20,146 bases of DNA from an uncultured Clostridia bacterium (GTDB taxonomy: Bacteria > Bacillota > Clostridia > Christensenellales > Aristaeellaceae): contig CALCTW010000074.1 in NCBI GenBank assembly GCA_937907055.1, positions 1-20,146 of the forward strand, given 5' to 3'. Below, piece by piece: positions 13,744 to 20,146 of the stretch. Both the position numbers and the translations under genes were made by a program. Positions within the stretch are counted from its first letter, which is position 1. Every line of letters starts with the position of its first letter. The notes under the pieces were generated by a model, which saw only the letters and a list, made by a program, of their open reading frames with translations, was not told the origin of the DNA and ran no database searches.

Positions 13744-14837
13744 GCTTCCACCTCCGCTTCATCGGCGGCGGGGTTCAGACGCTTGCCGCTCTCCAGTTCG
13801 TAGATGAAGGCGCCGCGCTTGCGAAGGCTGAGATAGCAGTCATCACCGGCGGCAAAGCCGTAATCGCTGGCGATGTAGGCGCGGAAGGTGGTATCACCCA
13901 GGGTGACCAGTGCCATTTCATCCTTACCCAGCTTGTATACGCTGTGGATCTTGCACTTCATGGTATCCTTGCCGGGGCCCTGTTCCACCACGAAGGCTTC
14001 GCTGCGGATGGAGAGATTGACGCGGCCGGTGTACTGAATATCCTTGAAGCGCTCGAAGGAGACAGGCTCCGCGGCGCCGTCGGCAAGGAAAGCGCCGTTG
14101 GTGAAGGTGCCGGGAATATTGTTGATGGGGGGATTGCCGAGGAAGTCCGCCACGAACTGATTGGCAGGCTCGTCATACAGGCGCTGGGGACGGTCGTACT
14201 GCTGCTTGACACCGGCCTTCATCAGCACGATGTGATCGGAAATGGACATGGCCTCTTCCTGATCGTGCGTAACGAAGATGGAGGTGACACCGGTCTCCTG
14301 CTGGATGCGGCGGATCTCCTCGCGCATCTCCAGACGCAGACGGGCATCGAGGTTGGACAGCGGTTCGTCCAGAAGCAGCAGACGGGGACGCTTGACCAGC
14401 GCGCGGGCGATGGCGACACGCTGCTGCTGACCGCCGGAAAGCTGCTTGGGCTTACGGTCCAGCATGGTATCCACATGCACCAGCTTGGCCATTTCGATGG
14501 CGCGGGCCACGCGTTCTTCCTTCGGCACCTTCTGAATCTCCAGCGGGAAGCAGATGTTGCGCAGCACGCTCATGTGAGGATACAGGGCATAGTTCTGGAA
14601 GACCAGGCCGATGCCGCGCTCCTCGGGAGGCAGATCGGTCACATCGTCATCATCAAACCAGATCTTGCCGCTGGTCACGGGCAGAATGCCGGCCAGCATA
14701 TTCAGAATAGTGGATTTTCCGCAGCCGGAAGGGCCGAGGAGCGCGATGAGCTCACCGTCTTCCATTTCCACGTTGAAGTGGTCTACAGCCGTGAAATTGC
14801 TCCAGCTTTTTGTCAGGTTTTCCAGTCTTACCCGCAT
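13740..14837 (-). CDS. Carbohydrate ABC transporter ATP-binding protein (MsmK/UgpC/MalK type)
   Basis: It encodes 365 residues, normal for the family, starting at ATG 14837 with GGAGG 9 bases upstream. Walker A is GPSGCGKST (35-43), Q-loop FQNYALYPHM (80-89), signature LSGGQQQR (133-140), Walker B LLLLDEP (153-159), and switch His in FVTHDQ (191). After about residue 235 comes a TOBE/MalK-type regulatory domain. The protein powers sugar import by two cognate permeases encoded directly downstream; such ATPases in Bacillota can serve several transporters. It is the first gene of the operon, with its own strong promoter, and overlaps the MalF-like gene by four bases. Having the ATPase first and next to the permeases is less common than a stand-alone msmK. 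Confidence 0.93.
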   Translation of the reverse strand: MRVRLENLTKSWSNFTAVDHFNVEMEDGELIALLGPSGCGKSTILNMLAGILPVTSGKIWFDDDDVTDLPPEERGIGLVFQNYALYPHMSVLRNICFPLEIQKVPKEERVARAIEMAKLVHVDTMLDRKPKQLSGGQQQRVAIARALVKRPRLLLLDEPLSNLDARLRLEMREEIRRIQQETGVTSIFVTHDQEEAMSISDHIVLMKAGVKQQYDRPQRLYDEPANQFVADFLGNPPINNIPGTFTNGAFLADGAAEPVSFERFKDIQYTGRVNLSIRSEAFVVEQGPGKDTMKCKIHSVYKLGKDEMALVTLGDTTFRAYIASDYGFAAGDDCYLSLRKRGAFIYELESGKRLNPAADEAEVEA

Positions 14838-14870
14838 GGTGGATCCCTCCAGATATATATGTTATTCGTC

Positions 14871-14888
14871 ACCGATAGCAGTGTCGGT
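14871..14888. promoter_or_regulatory. Small inverted repeat in the ABC operon leader (possible operator)
   Basis: ACCGA-TAGCAGTG-TCGGT forms 5-base arms around an 8-base centre. It lies in the 5' leader of the transporter operon, between the -10 box and the ribosome binding site, where a repressor or small hairpin could act. No known regulator consensus is matched, so this is only a candidate. Confidence 0.35.
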
Positions 14889-14899
14889 TTAGACGATTT

Positions 14900-14928
14900 A
14901 TTATAACAGAGGTATCGGACTTTTTCAA
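14900..14928 (-). promoter_or_regulatory. Sigma-A promoter of the sugar ABC operon
   Basis: On the minus strand: TTGAAA (14928-14923), an exact 17-base spacer, and TATAAT (14905-14900). It lies about 63 bases upstream of the ATPase start codon and is a near-perfect vegetative promoter, suggesting strong basal expression unless repressed. Confidence 0.9.
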
Positions 14929-15006
14929 TTATTATTTCTTGGCTTTGGGCCGGACCCGGCGCGGAAAAGGGGGCGGCAGAAAATGGCTGAAACGGAAAAG
15001 CACAGA

Positions 15007-15033
15007 CGAAAAAAGCCGCCCGGACGGACGGCT
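15007..15033 (-). terminator. Intrinsic terminator of the FAR-17a-like gene
   Basis: On the minus strand an 8-base stem AGCCGTCC / GGGCGGCT (one G-T pair) with loop GTCC is followed directly by TTTTTT. It lies about 30 bases after the stop of the membrane-protein gene, which shows that this gene is not co-transcribed with the ABC operon. Confidence 0.85.
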
Positions 15034-15064
15034 GAAAAACAGAAAATGGCGTTTCCGCGCGGCG

Positions 15065-15757
15065 TTATGCAGCCTTCTTCGTCCCGCGGGGACGGAAAAG
15101 GCGGAGCAGCAGCAGATAAACGGCGCTGACCGCGAGCAGGAAAAGCAAGAGCAGCAGGATCCACCACATGCAGCCCATAAAGGGAAGCTCATCGCTGAAA
15201 CCGAAGGCGCCGGCCGGGCTGCCCCAGTTGAGGAAGAAATAGGGGTAATGGGTGCCGGGGGCGAATTCCCATTTGGCCGCGTACCCGATCCCGGCGTAAA
15301 CGGCGTAAAGGAGCGGCGGCACGATCACCCACGGGATATCGCGCTTGCGGTAGGGATAGCAGGAGCCGGTCACGAACAGATCCAGCACGGATACGACGGG
15401 TACGACCACATGGGTGAGGACGTTCTGGATGTTCCACGCGTTGCCGCCGAGGACGGGGACGAGCACAAAACAGAAGACCACGCCGGTGAGGGTGATGGAG
15501 ACCGCGCCGACCAGCTTGATGACCTGCGCCGCGCGGGTGACAGGCTTGCCGGTGAGCATCCAGATGGCGCCTGCCAGAGAAAGGAGCGCGACGGCGATGT
15601 TGGACTGGATGGTGAAGTACATGAAAACGGTGCTGTTGCCCATGAAGGCGTTGCGGTCACCGGCGGCACTCATGATCGTGCCGGTCACCGCGGAAACGAT
15701 GACGATCAGCTTGAAAAACAGAGACAGACAGGTTCGGGCACGGGAAAACTGCGTCAT
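15065..15757 (-). CDS. FAR-17a/AIG1-like (Pr6Pr-type) membrane protein
   Basis: It encodes 230 residues. ATG 15757 (MTQFSRARTC) is chosen over the in-frame ATG six codons upstream because GAAAGGA sits 9 bases before it. About six TM helices are visible. YFTIQSN (47-53) and the segment LTHVVVPVVSVLD (114-126) match the two conserved motifs of the FAR-17a/AIG1 family. In the animal members AIG1 and ADTRP the conserved Thr and His in these motifs form a hydrolase active site for fatty-acid esters of hydroxy fatty acids; the equivalents here are T49 and H116. The bacterial substrate is unknown. It is a single-gene transcript with its own terminator. Confidence 0.75.
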   Translation of the reverse strand: MTQFSRARTCLSLFFKLIVIVSAVTGTIMSAAGDRNAFMGNSTVFMYFTIQSNIAVALLSLAGAIWMLTGKPVTRAAQVIKLVGAVSITLTGVVFCFVLVPVLGGNAWNIQNVLTHVVVPVVSVLDLFVTGSCYPYRKRDIPWVIVPPLLYAVYAGIGYAAKWEFAPGTHYPYFFLNWGSPAGAFGFSDELPFMGCMWWILLLLLFLLAVSAVYLLLLRLFRPRGTKKAA

Positions 15758-15798
15758 GGGGATCCATCCTTTCATTCATAGTTAATATCGGTCTGTAT

Positions 15799-15826
15799 AA
15801 AAACCGGAGAGGAGCATGCTCTCCGG
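15799..15826 (-). terminator. Probable minus-strand intrinsic terminator
   Basis: CCGGAGAG (15804-15811), a 7-base loop, and CTCTCCGG (15819-15826) form a perfect 8-base stem. On the minus strand it is followed by TTTTTAT. No clear gene lies upstream on that strand, so it either blocks readthrough or ends a small transcript. Confidence 0.65.
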
Positions 15827-16069
15827 GAAAACACGCGTTATCATCGCAAACACGGCGGTCGCCTTCCGGCAGAAACCGATCATGGGGTGGCGGCAGAAGG
15901 CGGGATCAGCGCCGAATTCTTTGATATGATCAAAATTCCGGGGCAGATCGCGGGGAAAAAGCGCCGTGCCCGGCATGATGGTAACACGGGCAGGGGGGAT
16001 CTGTAAAGCGGAGACGGGAGGGCGAAAAGGATTAACACGTTTTTTCTTTTAAAAAGAAGAGAACGATGC

Positions 16070-16075
16070 TATAAT
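16070..16075 (+). promoter_or_regulatory. Extended -10 promoter element for the GNAT-kinase pair
   Basis: TATAAT preceded by TGC gives an extended -10 about 44 bases before the GNAT start codon. No good -35 box is present at the usual distance (TTTTAA at best), which is tolerable for extended -10 promoters. Confidence 0.6.
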
Positions 16076-16118
16076 GAGACATACGAAATCGAATAGAGTG
16101 AACACAGGAGGACAGACC

Positions 16119-16577
16119 ATGGAAGAAATACGCGTACCGGCAGAGGCCGTGACCTATGCAGAGGAGCGGCTGAGCGCGGATGAATATATCGAATTCCTGA
16201 AGAGGACGGATCTGGGGTCGCAGTATCCGAAGGAAAGGTTTGAGGAGCGGATCGGGAAACTGGTGAAAAATGTGACGATCAGCCTGACGGCCCGGACGGA
16301 GAGCGGAAAGATCGTGGGGGTGCTGTTCGGGCTGACCGACCGCGCCTACTGGCTGTATGTGACCGATCTGGGGGTGGACCGGGAATATCAGGGACGCGGG
16401 ATCGGCAGAACGCTGATGCGCAAAGCCCATGAGATCGCGGGCGGTGAAAAGGACATTGCCGTTTACCTGATCGCGAATGATCAAGCCGTGCCGTTTTATG
16501 AAAAGATCGGGATGACAAGATCGGATGAAGTGATGGAATATAACAGGATCGAATGGACGCCCTTTACCGTGGAGTGA
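16119..16577 (+). CDS. GNAT family N-acetyltransferase
   Basis: It encodes 152 residues, normal for the family. ATG 16119 follows AGGAGG at 8-9 bases; an upstream in-frame ATG at 16074 overlaps the promoter. The acetyl-CoA-binding motif A is DLGVDREYQGRGIGRTLM (83-100), with the pyrophosphate loop QGRGIG at 91-96. Motif B is NDQAVPFYEKIGM (120-132). It transfers an acetyl group to an amine of unknown identity in the cytoplasm. It is followed 17 bases later by a P-loop kinase gene, so the two are likely co-transcribed. The substrate cannot be inferred from sequence. Confidence 0.9.
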   Translation: MEEIRVPAEAVTYAEERLSADEYIEFLKRTDLGSQYPKERFEERIGKLVKNVTISLTARTESGKIVGVLFGLTDRAYWLYVTDLGVDREYQGRGIGRTLMRKAHEIAGGEKDIAVYLIANDQAVPFYEKIGMTRSDEVMEYNRIEWTPFTVE

Positions 16578-16594
16578 GGGCAGAGGGAGAAAAA

Positions 16595-17107
16595 ATGAGG
16601 CTTATTGTGATCAGCGGGACCTGCGGTGCCGGAAAATCGACGATGAAGGATCAGCTGGAGGCACGCCTGGATCCGCGCCGGTTCGCGTGCATCGATACGG
16701 ATGAAGTCGGGCTTAGCTGGTGGGACTATGCCGGGACCGAGCACGAGGAACGGTTCACGGATGACTGCCTGAAGGAAGCAGTGCGCCGGGCGGAAGGCCG
16801 GGATCTGATATTCTGCTCCTGCGCGAATCCGCAGGATTATATCGGGAAGCATACGATCCCGGAAGAAGTGGTGTCCACGGTATTCGTGGTGCTCTGCCCG
16901 CCGGATGAGGTGATCCGTCAGCGGCTGAATGACAGGCCCGCGGAGCGCGGCTTTACCACCGAGGAAGCGATCCGCCCGCATATTGAATATAATCAATGGT
17001 TCAGGAAGAACCGGGGCAAGTTTCCCTTGTGGATCGACAACAGCGCGATGACAGAGGATGAGACGGCGGACCGGATCCGCGCGTTTATCGAAGGTCTTCC
17101 GGAGTGA
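16595..17107 (+). CDS. Small P-loop kinase-like protein (AAA/nucleoside-kinase type)
   Basis: It encodes 170 residues from ATG 16595, with AGGGAG about 7 bases upstream; a longer frame starting inside the GNAT gene lacks a site. Walker A is GTCGAGKST (8-16) directly after an initial beta-strand. The CIDTDEVG segment (about 36-43) is placed where shikimate- and gluconate-kinase-like proteins bind substrate, and RQRLNDRPAERGF looks like the LID region with catalytic arginines. It probably phosphorylates a small molecule. Its closeness to a GNAT gene recalls antibiotic- or metabolite-modifying pairs, but this is not evidence of resistance. It ends in TGA. Confidence 0.8.
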   Translation: MRLIVISGTCGAGKSTMKDQLEARLDPRRFACIDTDEVGLSWWDYAGTEHEERFTDDCLKEAVRRAEGRDLIFCSCANPQDYIGKHTIPEEVVSTVFVVLCPPDEVIRQRLNDRPAERGFTTEEAIRPHIEYNQWFRKNRGKFPLWIDNSAMTEDETADRIRAFIEGLPE

Positions 17108-17205
17108 TGGGACAAAAAACAGAGAAAAAAGTTTTTTTCACGGGAAGAAAACAGAGATCCGGCGCGTTATATAGGCGAGAACATTCTCAAGGAGGTAATT
17201 TTAGA

Positions 17206-17880
17206 ATGGAAAAATTGATTGTGACTCTGCTGGCGCTTGTGCTGGCATTCAGCGGTGTATACGCGGAAGAAAACGGGACTGCCGATGTGCCCGTCAGTGA
17301 GATCGAACTGCCCGGATACGAATGTGTCATGGGCGAAGACGGAAGCGTGACGATCCTGCTTCCCGCCAACAGCACCACCGGCTATGAATGGACAGCCTTT
17401 GTGCTGGGCGGCGATTCCGCGGAGATCGATGACACGAAGACCGGCTATGTATCCGACCCCAATCCCGAAATGATGGACGGCGTGGGCGGCACCTATTATC
17501 TGGTGCTGAAGCCTGTGCAGCCCGGCGAAAGCATCATCCGCCTCACCTACAGCCGCGGATGGATGAATGAGATCGCGGAAGAGATCATCCTGCTGGCTGA
17601 TGTGAATGATGAAATGCAGATGGAAGTCCGCGACGTGACAAAGGAAGGCGTGATGGAGGGCACTGTGCTTGAAGTGAACGCCGATGACCGCACCGTCGTG
17701 CTGATGATCGAAGGTATCGGTGACGCGATCGTGACCATTCCCGCGGATATGGAAATGCCGATGGCGGAAGAAGTGATCCGCATCTACACCAACGGTATCA
17801 TGACCATGTCCCTGCCGCCGCTGATGAACGCGCTGGCATGGGAGACCGTTCCGTCCGATCTGGCGCGCGACATGGAATAA
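17206..17880 (+). CDS. Secreted chagasin-type (I42) cysteine protease inhibitor
   Basis: It encodes 224 residues. ATG 17206 is set by a strong AAGGAGG about 11 bases upstream. The signal peptide is residues 1-20 (cleavage after VYA). The I42 (chagasin) domain follows with all three inhibitory loop motifs in order: NSTTGYEW (55-62; consensus NPTTGYxW), GVGG (92-95) and RGW (117-119; consensus RPW). Chagasins block papain-family (C1) cysteine peptidases by inserting these loops into the active-site cleft. A second beta-rich domain (about 150-215: GTVLEVNADDRTVVLMIEG through the final PLMNAL) looks like an OB-type fold of the DUF3221 kind. Secretion implies that it acts on extracellular peptidases, of the cell itself, neighbours or the host. 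Promoter not identified; it lies 98 bases after the kinase gene. Confidence 0.85.
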   Translation: MEKLIVTLLALVLAFSGVYAEENGTADVPVSEIELPGYECVMGEDGSVTILLPANSTTGYEWTAFVLGGDSAEIDDTKTGYVSDPNPEMMDGVGGTYYLVLKPVQPGESIIRLTYSRGWMNEIAEEIILLADVNDEMQMEVRDVTKEGVMEGTVLEVNADDRTVVLMIEGIGDAIVTIPADMEMPMAEEVIRIYTNGIMTMSLPPLMNALAWETVPSDLARDME

Positions 17881-18027
17881 GGCAACAGGAACCGCTTTGG
17901 ATTCAACTGCATAGTAAAAGGAACCGTATATGAGCATGCGATCCGGAAATACCGGGATGATGGATTCCTAAAAAGCGGATAGGCATGAAAAGCACAGGAA
18001 TGACCGCATAATATGGAGGATATAGAG

Positions 18028-18666
18028 ATGCGAAGGTTGTTTGCCTTGATAATGACGCTTATTCTTGCAAATGTAATGGTGAATGCGAATGCAGAGACTG
18101 TAAGGCCGCTCGAAAACAGCGCGACACAGAACGATATCGCGAATCATGTATATATGACGAGGATCACGGACTATTCGGCCGAAACCAACACGGCAACATT
18201 TATCCTTTATCTGCCTGAGTTATATGAGGATGCAGATATTATGGATTTGGCTGTGAATGATTCGATCCTGATCGGCGGCACAGAATATGTGATCACAGAT
18301 ATAGAAGAACCGTTCTTCGATATCTATATTGATATCTATATTGATGCAGACGGCAGAAAAGAATTGGTGCAGTTGATGAGAACCCCCTCCGGTTATTGGC
18401 AGGTTTACGAAGACGGGGCTTATGTATGGGATGAAGTTTATAGGATAAACGAAGAGATCCCGGAGAACCTGATCTTTCTGGATCGTATTGAGAACGCATA
18501 CGGCGCGCCGCTCTATATCCCTATCTATCATAGCAGTCGTGATTTTGTGAAGGCCCTGGTCTCGGAGGATAACGGACATGGCTTTGATTACATGAATATC
18601 TATGTCGCTTTTGATGAGTTGGGTAAGCCGGTGATCGTTGAAAGATTTCATGTGCCATGGGGTTGA
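18028..18666 (+). CDS. Secreted protein of unknown function (copy B, identical to 5156-5794)
   Basis: The 212-residue product is identical to that of copy A. The start is ATG 18028 with GGAGG 8 bases upstream and a signal peptide ending in ANA. The 12-base duplication (DIYIDIYID) is present here as well, so it predates the 1.5 kb duplication. In this copy it follows the chagasin-type gene instead of the tandem secreted paralogues. Whether both copies exist in the genome depends on the repeat being real. Confidence 0.75.
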   Translation: MRRLFALIMTLILANVMVNANAETVRPLENSATQNDIANHVYMTRITDYSAETNTATFILYLPELYEDADIMDLAVNDSILIGGTEYVITDIEEPFFDIYIDIYIDADGRKELVQLMRTPSGYWQVYEDGAYVWDEVYRINEEIPENLIFLDRIENAYGAPLYIPIYHSSRDFVKALVSEDNGHGFDYMNIYVAFDELGKPVIVERFHVPWG

Positions 18667-18774
18667 AGCGCGTAAGGGGGCTAATACGGCAATCCCCGGA
18701 CTGCCGTGCCTTCGGATAACATCGGTGTTGTTTCGGAGAATCATAAAACTGCTTTTGCAAACAATCAAAATTAA

Positions 18775-18818
18775 ATCTCCCGTTCCGGCATGATACGCGG
18801 AACGGGAGATCATTTTTA
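18775..18818. terminator. Bidirectional intrinsic terminator, repeat copy B
   Basis: Same 13-base perfect stem as at 5903 (18775-18787 with 18798-18810), followed by CATTTTTAT on the plus strand. It separates the secreted-protein gene from the convergent second clpB. Confidence 0.9.
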
Positions 18819-18825
18819 TGTCCGG

Positions 18826-20146
18826 TTATTCGATTCGGGAAGCGGCTGTGAAAGCGTCATCGCCCTCTCCGGCATCGATCACGAGGGTTTCGCCGGGCAG
18901 AATGCTGCCGCGGATCATCTCGCGGGCGGCCAAGGTCTCGATGCGGCTCTGGATCACGCGCTTCATGGGGCGCGCGCCGTAGATGGGATCGTAGCCGAGG
19001 GAGAGCAGCTTATCGACGGCGGAGGCGGTCAGCTCCAGCCCGATCTGCTTTTCCTTCAGGCGGCCGCGGAGCTTCTCCAGCAGCAGATCCGCGATATCCT
19101 TCACCTGCTCACGGGTGAGCGGCGCGAAGAACACGGTGTCATCGATGCGGTTGAGGAATTCCGGCCGGAACTGGGAGCGCAGCAGCGCGCGCACCTGATC
19201 ACGGGCGGCCTCGGAAAGGCTGCCATCGGCTTCGATGCCCTCCAGGATCTGCGAGGAACCCAGATTGCTGGTCATGATGAGGATGGTGTTTCTGAAATCC
19301 ACGGTGCGGCCCTGACTGTCGGTCACACGGCCGTCATCCAGGATCTGCAGCAGGATGTTGAATACATCGGGGTGCGCCTTTTCCATTTCGTCAAACAGCA
19401 CCACGCTGTAGGGCTTGCGGCGCACGGCCTCGGTCAGCTGGCCGCCTTCCTCATAGCCCACGTATCCCGGAGGCGCTCCGATCAGCCGGGATACGGAGAA
19501 TTTCTCCATATACTCCGACATATCGATCCGCACCAGATTGCTCTCATCATCGAAAAGCGCCTGTGCCAGGGTCTTGGCCAGCTCCGTCTTGCCCACGCCC
19601 GTAGGGCCAAGGAACAGGAAGGAGCCAATGGGCCGGTTGGGATCCTGAATGCCGGCTCTGCTGCGCTGGATGGCCTCGGTGACGGCCTGGACGGCCTCAT
19701 CCTGGCCCACCACGCGCTTGTGCAGCGTTTCATCCAGATGCAGCAGCTTCTCCCGCTCGCCCTGCACCAGCCGGGATACGGGGATGCCCGTCCAGCGCTC
19801 CACGATCCGGGCAATTTCCTCATCGGTAACCCGATCCCGCAGGAGGCTCCTGTCCCGGGCTGCCTGGGTGCGGCGCTCTTCCTCCTCCAGCTCTTTCTTG
19901 GCCTGAGGAAGTCTGCCATATTTCAGTTCCGCGGCCTTCTCCAGATCGTAGCTCTGCTCGGCAGATTCGATCTGGCGGTTTAAGTCCTCGATGGTCTCGC
20001 GCAGCTGCTGAACCCGTCCGATGGCGTTCTTCTCGTTATCCCACTGGGCCTTCATGGCATTGAATTTGTCCCGCTCCTCCGCCAGTTCCTTTTGCAGTTC
20101 GCTCAGGCGGGCATGGGAAAGGTCATCCTCTTCCTTTTTCAGGGCC
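18826..20146 (-). CDS. clpB: Second ClpB paralogue, C-terminal half (5' end outside window)
   Basis: About 440 codons are visible and the frame is open to the window edge. It starts within the coiled-coil middle domain (ALKKEEDDLSHARLSELQKE), then NBD2 with Walker A GPTGVGKT, pore loop GYVG and the C-terminal domain. Upstream of base 19429 (its N-terminal side) it differs clearly from the first clpB (for example VERWTGIPVSRLVQGEREKL against VSRRTGIPLSKLVETEREKL), so it is a true paralogue or comes from a related strain. Downstream its last 200 codons are base-identical to the first. Its promoter and N-terminal domain cannot be seen. The middle domain argues for ClpB rather than ClpC. Two ClpBs in one genome are uncommon in Bacillota. 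Confidence 0.9.
   Translation of the reverse strand, partial: ALKKEEDDLSHARLSELQKELAEERDKFNAMKAQWDNEKNAIGRVQQLRETIEDLNRQIESAEQSYDLEKAAELKYGRLPQAKKELEEEERRTQAARDRSLLRDRVTDEEIARIVERWTGIPVSRLVQGEREKLLHLDETLHKRVVGQDEAVQAVTEAIQRSRAGIQDPNRPIGSFLFLGPTGVGKTELAKTLAQALFDDESNLVRIDMSEYMEKFSVSRLIGAPPGYVGYEEGGQLTEAVRRKPYSVVLFDEMEKAHPDVFNILLQILDDGRVTDSQGRTVDFRNTILIMTSNLGSSQILEGIEADGSLSEAARDQVRALLRSQFRPEFLNRIDDTVFFAPLTREQVKDIADLLLEKLRGRLKEKQIGLELTASAVDKLLSLGYDPIYGARPMKRVIQSRIETLAAREMIRGSILPGETLVIDAGEGDDAFTAASRIE

Larger units (their letters stand above)
15758..16118. other. Intergenic region with hairpin and GNAT promoter; no convincing gene
   Basis: This 361-base stretch separates the divergent membrane-protein and GNAT genes. 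It contains a minus-strand hairpin with a T-run (15799-15826) and a -10 box at 16070. A 64-codon minus-strand frame (15976-15782) has no ribosome binding site and its 3' end is the hairpin itself, so I do not call it as a gene. The hairpin followed by TTTTTAT suggests that some leftward transcript, perhaps a small RNA, ends there. Confidence 0.55.
17920..19428. repeat. 1.5 kb direct repeat, copy B
   Basis: This is the second copy of 5048-6556, offset by 12872 bases in the same orientation, with two mismatches (17925 and 17970). It comprises the leader, the 212-residue secreted-protein gene, the terminator and the 3' part of a clpB. The right boundary is at 19428/19429, in the middle of a clpB codon run. 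Left of 17920 the flanks are unrelated. Confidence 0.95.

Noticed and set aside
15782..15976. 64-codon minus-strand frame in the intergenic region
   Set aside because: No ribosome binding site, and its last codons form a terminator-like hairpin. Kept only as a note in the intergenic entry.
1..20146. tRNA, rRNA, CRISPR array, transposase or integrase
   Set aside because: I found no cloverleaf, array of spaced repeats, or recombinase-like protein by reading; the only large repeat is the 1.5 kb pair. A covariance search would be the decisive test.

Overview
The window looks like chromosomal DNA from an uncultured, fairly GC-rich member of the Bacillota, probably a gut- or rumen-type Clostridia lineage. 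The signs are strong AGGAGG-type ribosome binding sites, a textbook CtsR heptad operator in front of clpB, an Rhs core followed by a peptidoglycan-binding domain, many Sec-type secreted small proteins, and no outer-membrane genes. The genus cannot be fixed from the sequence alone.

Layout. (1) 1-2,600 is an AT-rich Rhs tip region. It holds the C-terminal end of an Rhs protein, then two genes for exported proteins of unknown function, with a small Rhs-like remnant between them. All three genes are broken in frame by TAG codons, six in total, and their reading frames continue open after each TAG to a TAA or TGA. No TAA, TGA or frameshift interrupts those frames, and none of the genes in the window whose end can be seen is terminated by TAG. 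This is either amber-biased pseudogenisation or amber suppression or recoding, and it is the most interesting signal here. (2) 2,706-5,794 is a GC-richer run of four same-strand secreted-protein genes: an SH3-like protein with a Cys/His motif, two tandem paralogues, and a 212-residue orphan. (3) 5,954-10,852 holds clpB (minus) and uvrB (plus), transcribed divergently from two recognisable sigma-A promoters; a CtsR operator overlaps the clpB start region. (4) 10,939-14,837 is a three-gene carbohydrate ABC transporter operon on the minus strand (ATPase, MalF-like permease, MalG-like permease). Its promoter is clear, no solute-binding protein is present, and both permeases carry unusual N-terminal TM-loop extensions. 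(5) 15,065-17,880 holds a FAR-17a/AIG1-like membrane protein, a GNAT acetyltransferase overlapping the regulatory zone of a P-loop kinase gene, and a secreted chagasin-type cysteine protease inhibitor. (6) 17,920 to the end repeats region 5,048-6,556 almost base for base (orphan secreted gene, terminator and 3' third of clpB), then switches abruptly into a second, diverged clpB paralogue that runs off the window.

How it fits together: the window mixes housekeeping stress and repair genes (clpB, uvrB) and sugar uptake with a cell-surface/secreted accessory zone around an Rhs tip. The 1.5 kb duplicated block joins the two clpB genes and points to recent recombination or gene conversion, or to an assembly join that should be checked before anything is built on it.
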